The notes under the pieces are model-generated. The model saw only the letters and a program-made list of their open reading frames with translations, was not told where the DNA came from and searched no databases. Both the position numbers and the translations under genes were made by a program. From NCBI RefSeq assembly GCF_019145355.1, contig NZ_JAHSTY010000001.1, positions 1,426,001 to 1,490,000 of the forward strand: a stretch of DNA of 64,000 bases. The letters are read 5' to 3'. Shown here piece by piece: positions 59,308 to 64,000 of this stretch. This stretch comes from Pseudomonas azadiae. GTDB taxonomy: Bacteria > Pseudomonadota > Gammaproteobacteria > Pseudomonadales > Pseudomonadaceae. Position 1 is the stretch's first letter; each line of letters begins with the position of its first letter.

Positions 59308-59375
59308 GGAGTTTAAACATGGTTTTTTTGGCGCAGGTAACAAAGGGATGCTCAAATGTCACCAACTGGTGACAT
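59308..59375 (-). promoter_or_regulatory. gtsA promoter/operator module
   Basis: It contains the palindrome ATGTCACCAACTGGTGACAT (59356–59375), GTAACAAAGG (59337–59346) and CGGAGTTTAAAC (59308–59319), given on the plus strand. The same three blocks with nearly the same spacing stand upstream of the AGE gene. The palindrome overlaps the AGE stop codon. Confidence 0.6.
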
Positions 59376-60618
59376 AGCGCCCTGCTCCGATTGCACTGGC
59401 CAGGCTTGGCGCCAACGGCAGCGCAGGCAGCAATACCGCTTGCCAGGCATGGTAGAGGTCGGGCTTGCCGCCCCAGATGTTGCTGCTGGGCCTGTTTTGC
59501 GGGCTGAGTTCGTGGTGCCAACTGCCGTGGACTCGGTCGATGAAGTGGGTTTCGCAAAACTCCCAGATGCGCCGGTACCAGGTTTCGTAGTGCAGTTCGC
59601 CAGTGCGTTTGAGCAAGGCCTGGGCCGCGGCGCTGGCTTCGGCGTGGGTCCAGTGCAGGCGCTCGCGCACCACCGGGCGGTGGTTCCAGTCCAGGGTGTA
59701 GACGATGCCGGGGGCGCCGTCCACGGACCAGGCGTATTCGCAGGCGCTGGCAAACAGGCCCTTGGCATCGATCACCAACCAGTCGGGCGTACTCAGCCCG
59801 GCTTGCAGGCGCGCCGCTTCCAGGTGCAGCAGTAGCCGCGCCCATTCGAAACCGTGGCCGGGAGTGATGCCGTAAGGGCGAAAGCCGTCGGCGGGGTTGT
59901 CTTCGTTGTAACCGGGCAAGGGCTTCCAGTGCGCGTCGAAATGCTCGATCACCATGAACTGGTTGCCGGCGGCGTGCGTGTGGATCACCCGCTCGACGAT
60001 ACGCAGCGCGCGGTCCAGCCAGCGTGTGTCGCCGGTCACATCGGCCAGGGCGAGAAAGGCTTCGGTGGCGTGCATGTTGCTGTTGGCACCGCGATAGGCT
60101 TCGACGCCGCTCCAATCCTGGGCGAACGACTCGAGCATCACGCCCTCTTCCTCGTTCCAGAAAAACTGGTCGATGATATGGATTGCGTCGTTCAGCAGGT
60201 CTTGCGCACCGGGCGCCCCGGCTACGACCGCCGAGCTGGCGGCCAGGGCGACAAAAGCGTGCAGGTAGGCGGCCTTGCCACGGTTGCCATCGATGGCCTG
60301 GGGCGCGGCAAACCAGCCACCGTGCTCACTGTCACGCAGTGGGCCACTGAGGGCGGCGACACCGTGCGCCACCCGCTCGGCATACCCCGGCAAGCCCAAG
60401 GCGTGGGCCATGGCGAAGCTGTGGGTCATGCGGGCGGTGTTCATGGTTTCGGCCTGGGCGTCGGCAGGCAGTTGACCTTTGTCGTTCAGGTTGCCAAAGC
60501 CGTCCGGCAGTCGAGATGCCTTGGCAAAGGCCAGCAGGCGCTGACCTTCCGCGGCAAGCCAGGCGTGATGGGCAGGCGCGTTCAGCCAACTGCTGGCAGG
60601 CAGTGGGTGCATAGTCAT
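59359..60618 (-). CDS. AGE-family epimerase/isomerase (mannose isomerase-like)
   Basis: The 419-residue (alpha/alpha)6-barrel protein of the N-acylglucosamine 2-epimerase/YihS/mannose isomerase family has 'RMTHSFAMAHALG', 'DGNRGKAAYLHAFVALAAS', 'RGANSNMHATEAFLALADVTGD', 'GFRPYGITPGHGFEWARLLL' and 'SWHHELSPQNRPSSNIWGGKPDLYHAWQA', with the conserved His pair in 'TPGHGFEW' and 'LYHAWQ'. It probably interconverts mannose and fructose, or acts as a 2-epimerase, and would extend the Gts system to other hexoses. It is upstream of gtsA, same strand. Confidence 0.87.
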   Translation of the reverse strand: MTMHPLPASSWLNAPAHHAWLAAEGQRLLAFAKASRLPDGFGNLNDKGQLPADAQAETMNTARMTHSFAMAHALGLPGYAERVAHGVAALSGPLRDSEHGGWFAAPQAIDGNRGKAAYLHAFVALAASSAVVAGAPGAQDLLNDAIHIIDQFFWNEEEGVMLESFAQDWSGVEAYRGANSNMHATEAFLALADVTGDTRWLDRALRIVERVIHTHAAGNQFMVIEHFDAHWKPLPGYNEDNPADGFRPYGITPGHGFEWARLLLHLEAARLQAGLSTPDWLVIDAKGLFASACEYAWSVDGAPGIVYTLDWNHRPVVRERLHWTHAEASAAAQALLKRTGELHYETWYRRIWEFCETHFIDRVHGSWHHELSPQNRPSSNIWGGKPDLYHAWQAVLLPALPLAPSLASAIGAGRYVTSW

Positions 60619-60649
60619 GAGTGGCCCTTTTTGTTTTTTATGGGATGAC

Positions 60650-60720
60650 CGGAGTCTAAACAAGGGTGCGCCGGGGGCAAGTAACGAAGGGGAAGGGAAA
60701 TGTCACGAAGTGGTGACATT
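60650..60720 (-). promoter_or_regulatory. AGE-gene promoter/operator module
   Basis: It contains the palindrome AATGTCACGAAGTGGTGACATT (60699–60720), shown here in parts as AATGTCAC and TGGTGACATT, with GTAACGAAGG (60681–60690) and CGGAGTCTAAAC (60650–60661). Block spacing matches the gtsA module (17 bp; 31 against 29 bp). Confidence 0.6.
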
Positions 60721-60761
60721 CACACAGGCAACACAATCCAGCGCCTGACCCCTATCAAACT

Positions 60762-60848
60762 GTGGGAGCTGGCTTGCCTGCGATAGCGGTCTTTCGGTTG
60801 CATCACTGTCAACTGACTCACCGCTATCGCAGGCAAGCCAGCTCCCAC
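60762..60848. repeat. REPIN (first type)
   Basis: The standard arms, with inner TTGC..TCACTG.CAACTGACTCA, lie between the coiled-coil gene's stop and the AGE promoter. Confidence 0.95.
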
Positions 60849-60893
60849 AGTTTTAATCGGTTTATACCTGATGAACCTCGCTCGCCCTAACGA

Positions 60894-61730
60894 TTACTGC
60901 TGCCCATTCGCCGGCGCATTGAGCCGCTGGTTCAGGTACTGCACCTGGCTCTGCAACGTGGTGATATTGCGTGTGGTCTGGATGCGAAACACGTCGAACT
61001 CTTTGTTGGTCGGCGCATCGCTGTTGGCCGGCTGGTTGTCCTGCGCGCTCTTGAGCACCACCAAGTCCTGCTCGATGCGTGCAATGGCCGCGCTCGGGTT
61101 GCCTTGTTTCTTCAAGGCGGCCACGTCAGCGGACAGCTCCTTGATTTCGGCGTCGCGCTTGCCCGCATCGCCTTGCGCCGCCTTAAGCGTCGCCACGGCG
61201 TCGGTCAGCGCCTGGACCTGACCTTGCAGCTTGCTGTTGGCGCTGGACAGCTCGGTGGTACTGGCCGTCATCTGGGCCAGGCGCTTGTCCAGCTCGGTGG
61301 CCTGGCCGGCCACGCCGACCTGCTGTTTACCCTGCTCCAGCAACTGGTCTTCCAGTTGCTTGATCTGTTGCTTCAGCGCTTCGCTGCCATTATTGACGTT
61401 GGCCTCGCTGGCCACCACCTTGCCCGAAATGTCCTGCAGGCGCCCCGCCGCCTCTTCGCTGATGCGCGCAAAGCTCTCCTGAGTGGCGACCAGTTGCTGG
61501 CCCATCAGGGAGATCTGCTGGAAGCTCCACCAGGCCAGGCCTGCAAAGGCGATCAGCAGTGCGCCGACCAAGGCCCACAATGGCCCGGTACTGGCACTCT
61601 TGACCTTGACCACCTTGGGCGCGCGCGAACGCACCGAGGTGGCCGGGCTCAGTTCGAAATCATCGTCATCCCCGACATCCGCCCGCAGGCTGGGAACGTT
61701 GTCGAATTCGTCTTTAGCATCGTTGCGCAT
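60894..61730 (-). CDS. Single-pass membrane coiled-coil protein of unknown function
   Basis: The 278-residue protein has an acidic cytosolic N-terminus (about 1–48), one membrane helix at about 49–71 ('GPLWALVGALLIAFAGLAWWSF'), then about 190 residues of heptad-rich helix ('LKQQIKQLEDQLLEQGKQ', 'LDKRLAQMTASTTELSSANSKLQGQVQALTDAVATLKAA'). The C-terminus ends in a second coiled coil ('NITTLQSQVQYLNQRLNAP'). A periplasmic or envelope-spacing role is possible but unproven; no catalytic domain is visible. Confidence 0.72.
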   Translation of the reverse strand: MRNDAKDEFDNVPSLRADVGDDDDFELSPATSVRSRAPKVVKVKSASTGPLWALVGALLIAFAGLAWWSFQQISLMGQQLVATQESFARISEEAAGRLQDISGKVVASEANVNNGSEALKQQIKQLEDQLLEQGKQQVGVAGQATELDKRLAQMTASTTELSSANSKLQGQVQALTDAVATLKAAQGDAGKRDAEIKELSADVAALKKQGNPSAAIARIEQDLVVLKSAQDNQPANSDAPTNKEFDVFRIQTTRNITTLQSQVQYLNQRLNAPANGQQ

Positions 61731-61844
61731 GAATCAACCCTGAATCGGTGAAGTGGCGAGCGACCGGAGTATAAACCGCGTTCCCGGCGCACTGATCGAC
61801 CCGGAACGCCGAAATCGGTTCCCGAAGTGTTGCCTGTTGTGTGC

Positions 61845-62843
61845 TTACTTGAAGCCAGGGTCCTGGGCCTTCCACCAACTGCAGAACTCGTCGAGGGCGG
61901 TCCACAGGCTGACCTTGGGCTCGTAGTCCAGATAATGCCTGGCCCGGCTGATATCGAGGGTGAAATCTTTGCTCATCACTTGCATGCCCAAGCGCGACAA
62001 CGCCGGCTCCGGACGACCGGGCCACATCGCGCAAAAGGCTTCGTTGAGGGCCGCCACGCTGTAGGACAAGCCGTAGGAACGGTACCGCATGACCTGAGGC
62101 AGTTGCATTTGGCGCATCACGTAGTTCACCACATCCCACACGGGCACCGGTGCGCCGTTGCTGATGTTGTAGGCTTTGCCCAGTGCCGAACCGGTGGCGA
62201 GCAAGCTGCTCAGCAGCGCTTCGTTGAGGTTGTGCACACTGGTGAAATCCACCTTGTTGAGGCCGTCGCCGACGATCGCCAGGCGGTTCTTGCGCTGCAT
62301 CTTCAGCAGACGCGGGAAAATGCTCATGTCGCCGGCGCCCGTAACGAAGCGTGGGCGCAGGGCCAGCACTTCGAGACCAAATTCCTGGGCACCGAACACT
62401 TTTTGCTCGGCCAGGTATTTGGTGGCGGCATAGGGGTGCTTGAAGCGCTTGGGCACTTGCGCTTCGGTCAGCCCCAGGTGGTCGCGGCCGTCGAAGTAGA
62501 TTGAGGGCGAGGACAGGTGCACCAATCGGCCGACACGCTGCTTGAGGCAGGCTTCGACGACATTTTCGGTGACCAGCACGTTGCCCTGGTGGAAGTCCTG
62601 GTAGCGCCCCCACAGCCCGACGGCGCCAGCGCAATGCACCACGGCTTCGACGTCGCGGCACAGGTCGCGCACCAGGTCTGCGTCATTCAGGTCACCCTGG
62701 ATAAACTCGGCACCGCGCCTGACCAGGTGCTCCACACCTTCGGCACGTCGCCCGTTGACCCGCACGTCCAGGCCCTGCTCCAGGGCGAAACGCGCAAAGC
62801 GCCCGCCAATGAAGCCGCTTGCGCCGGTGACCAGAATCTTCAT
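61845..62843 (-). CDS. NAD-dependent epimerase/dehydratase (3-beta-HSD-like)
   Basis: The 332-residue extended SDR has the N-terminal 'ILVTGASGFIGGRFARFALEQG' (TGxxGxxG), 'AVVHCAGAVGLWG', catalytic 'YAATKYLAEQ' (YxxxK, Tyr about 137), and 'RPRFVTGAGDMSIFPRLLKM'. It resembles bacterial 3-beta-hydroxysteroid dehydrogenase/OleD-like proteins. The substrate is unknown. The gene stands alone; 113 bp to the next gene on the left holds nothing notable. Confidence 0.88.
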   Translation of the reverse strand: MKILVTGASGFIGGRFARFALEQGLDVRVNGRRAEGVEHLVRRGAEFIQGDLNDADLVRDLCRDVEAVVHCAGAVGLWGRYQDFHQGNVLVTENVVEACLKQRVGRLVHLSSPSIYFDGRDHLGLTEAQVPKRFKHPYAATKYLAEQKVFGAQEFGLEVLALRPRFVTGAGDMSIFPRLLKMQRKNRLAIVGDGLNKVDFTSVHNLNEALLSSLLATGSALGKAYNISNGAPVPVWDVVNYVMRQMQLPQVMRYRSYGLSYSVAALNEAFCAMWPGRPEPALSRLGMQVMSKDFTLDISRARHYLDYEPKVSLWTALDEFCSWWKAQDPGFK

Positions 62844-62896
62844 GTATTACCCCGTGTACTGTCGTTTTTTCATCGCTGTTGCCTTGACGCGCGCCA

Positions 62897-63790
62897 TCAC
62901 TCCAACGGCACCAACCATTGGCCACATGCCTGCGCCAGATGCTCGGTCAACAGGCCCAGCAGTTGCCCGCCACTGCGCCAATGATGCCAGTACAACGGCA
63001 CATCGATGGGCTTATCTGGCAATAACTCCACCAATACGCCCTTTTCCAGCTGCTCGCGCACCTGCAATTGCGGCACCAGGCCCCAGCCCAGGCCCGCTTC
63101 CGCCAGGCGGATGAAGCCTTCAGACGATGGGCATAAATGGTGCTCGAAGCCGCCGTCCACGCCGAGGGATGCCAGGTAACGGTGTTGCAGGAAATCATCC
63201 GGGCCGAAGACCAATGCCGGGGTGCGCGCCAATTGGTCGGCGCGCACGCCCTGTGGAAAGTGCCGTGCGATAAACGCCGGGCTGGCCAGTGCGCGATAGC
63301 GCATGGCGCCCAGCAACAGGCTGCGCGCGCCGGCTACCGGGCGTTCGCTGGCGCAGATACACGCCGCCACTTCGCCGGCGCGCATGCGTTTGAGGCCTAC
63401 GGTCTGGTCCTCTACCACCAGATCCAGCAGCAGATGCTGCTCGGCGCAAAAGCCGCTGACCGCCTCGGCCCACCAGGTGGCCAGGCTGTCGGCGTTCAGC
63501 GCGATGCGCAGGCGCTCGGGCATGCCTTCCTCGTCCAGCGCCGGCACCTGGCTTTGCAGGTCGCGCTCCAGCAGGCGCACCTGTTGCACATGGTTGAGCA
63601 GGCGCCGGCCGATGTCGGTTGGCGTCGGCGGCGTGGCCCGCACCAGCACCGGTTGGCCGATACGCGCCTCCAGCAGCTTGATGCGCTGTGAAACCGCCGA
63701 TTGCGAGAGCCCCAGCACCTGGGCGGCGCGCTCGAAACCTGCCTGTTCCACCACCGCCGCCAGGGCAGAAAGCAATTTATAGTCGAACAT
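62897..63790 (-). CDS. argP: LysR-type regulator ArgP
   Basis: The 297-residue regulator of the ArgP (IciA) type starts 'MFDYKLLSALAAVVEQAGFERAAQVLGLSQSAVSQRIKLLEARIGQPVLVR'. The effector part includes 'LRIALNADSLATWWAEAV' and 'AEAGLGWGLVPQLQV'. ArgP activates the arginine/lysine exporter gene in response to these amino acids. It is divergent from such a gene (91-bp gap), which supports the name. Confidence 0.92.
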   Translation of the reverse strand: MFDYKLLSALAAVVEQAGFERAAQVLGLSQSAVSQRIKLLEARIGQPVLVRATPPTPTDIGRRLLNHVQQVRLLERDLQSQVPALDEEGMPERLRIALNADSLATWWAEAVSGFCAEQHLLLDLVVEDQTVGLKRMRAGEVAACICASERPVAGARSLLLGAMRYRALASPAFIARHFPQGVRADQLARTPALVFGPDDFLQHRYLASLGVDGGFEHHLCPSSEGFIRLAEAGLGWGLVPQLQVREQLEKGVLVELLPDKPIDVPLYWHHWRSGGQLLGLLTEHLAQACGQWLVPLE

Positions 63791-63881
63791 CAGTTTCTCT
63801 AATGGGCGATCAGCAATATTGGTTTTTCTTATACAGCGTCGGCCCGGAGAATGACCAGCATCGTAGAGAGGATCTTCAATT

Positions 63882-64000
63882 ATGTGGCAAAGCTATATGA
63901 ACGGACTGCTGGTGGCCCTCGGCCTGATCATGGCCATCGGCACGCAAAATGCGTTCGTGCTGGCGCAGAGCCTGCGCCGTGAACATCACTTGCCCGTGGC
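63882..64000 (+). CDS. argO: LysE/ArgO-type amino-acid exporter, N-terminus only
   Basis: Only the first 39 codons are in the window: 'MNGLLVALGLIMAIGTQNAFVLAQSLRREHH' follows MWQSY. The LysE signature G-T-Q-N-A-F-V-L in the first membrane helix identifies it. It exports basic amino acids across the inner membrane. AGAGAGGA lies about 10 nt before ATG 63882. Confidence 0.9.
   Translation, partial: MWQSYMNGLLVALGLIMAIGTQNAFVLAQSLRREHHLPV

Noticed and set aside
5601..60848. Repeated GTGGGAGCTGGC… units considered as CRISPR or phage attachment sites
   Set aside because: They are dispersed single palindromes, not regularly spaced arrays, and no cas or integrase genes are present.

Overview
The window is a chromosomal segment of a fluorescent-group Pseudomonas. 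Three things point there: the gene content (gtsABCD–oprB glucose uptake, hexR/zwf/pgl/eda Entner-Doudoroff genes, gntP/gntK/gntR, tandem fadD2–fadD1 beside phaJ1, a BdlA-like PAS chemoreceptor, ArgP/ArgO), the high-GC coding style, and seventeen REP-type palindromic loci of the 'GTGGGAGCTGGCTTGCCTGCGAT' kind. No rRNA, tRNA, CRISPR or prophage was seen. One complete insertion sequence is present.

Layout. 1–2.1 kb: an amidase cut by the window edge, with a decayed paralogue behind it. 2.1–9.9 kb: an MBL-fold hydrolase divergent from a TetR regulator, a BdlA-like receptor, a LysR regulator divergent from a small amidotransferase/ABM-monooxygenase operon, periplasmic GlpQ and a PepSY protein. 9.9–15 kb: a membrane chemoreceptor with a FliA-type promoter, ZntB and a Pit phosphate transporter. 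15–21.8 kb: pxpABC (5-oxoprolinase) with a divergent LysR regulator, then further LysR/SDR/PACE units. 21.9–24 kb: an ECF42-type sigma factor, a DGPF protein and an NTF2-like protein. 24.1–28 kb: GNAT, hipBA, a GyrI-like protein and AlaC. 28.2–31.4 kb: the gluconate module, with three matching palindromic operators. 31.4–38.5 kb: a strongly structured non-coding element before a small DUF3077-like gene, then GST, MFS, GNAT, Def, BrkB and CsbD. 38.6–40.2 kb: an IS1182-type element inserted in the loop of a terminator. 40.2–45.8 kb: fatty-acid activation and PhaJ1. 46–48 kb: small stress-type and PLP genes. 48.2–60.6 kb: the glucose block (eda, pgl, zwf, hexR, mutarotase, oprB, gtsDCBA, AGE-family epimerase). 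60.9–64 kb: a coiled-coil membrane protein, an NAD-dependent epimerase, ArgP, and the start of an ArgO/LysE exporter.

How the genes work together. OprB and GtsABCD bring glucose to the cytoplasm. The mutarotase, Zwf, Pgl and Eda feed glucose-6-phosphate and 6-phosphogluconate through the Entner-Doudoroff route, and GntP/GntK add gluconate to the same pool. HexR and a LacI-type GntR are the local repressors. A-rich AAnAAnAA leaders at gntP, gtsA, oprB and zwf suggest shared Hfq/Crc catabolite repression. edd, glk, gap and gltRS are not in the window.

The most unusual signals are non-coding. (1) Two ~192-bp elements have 16–18-bp terminal inverted repeats and ~10-bp target duplications; each carries a complete second-type REPIN, and each is inserted into a first-type REPIN. 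(2) A 270-bp region upstream of the DUF3077-like gene has overlapping, mutually exclusive (or pseudoknotted) long helices. (3) The IS sits exactly in a TTTC terminator loop, duplicates it, and carries its own GAAA-loop terminator in front of its transposase. (4) gtsA and the AGE epimerase gene share a duplicated operator/promoter module.
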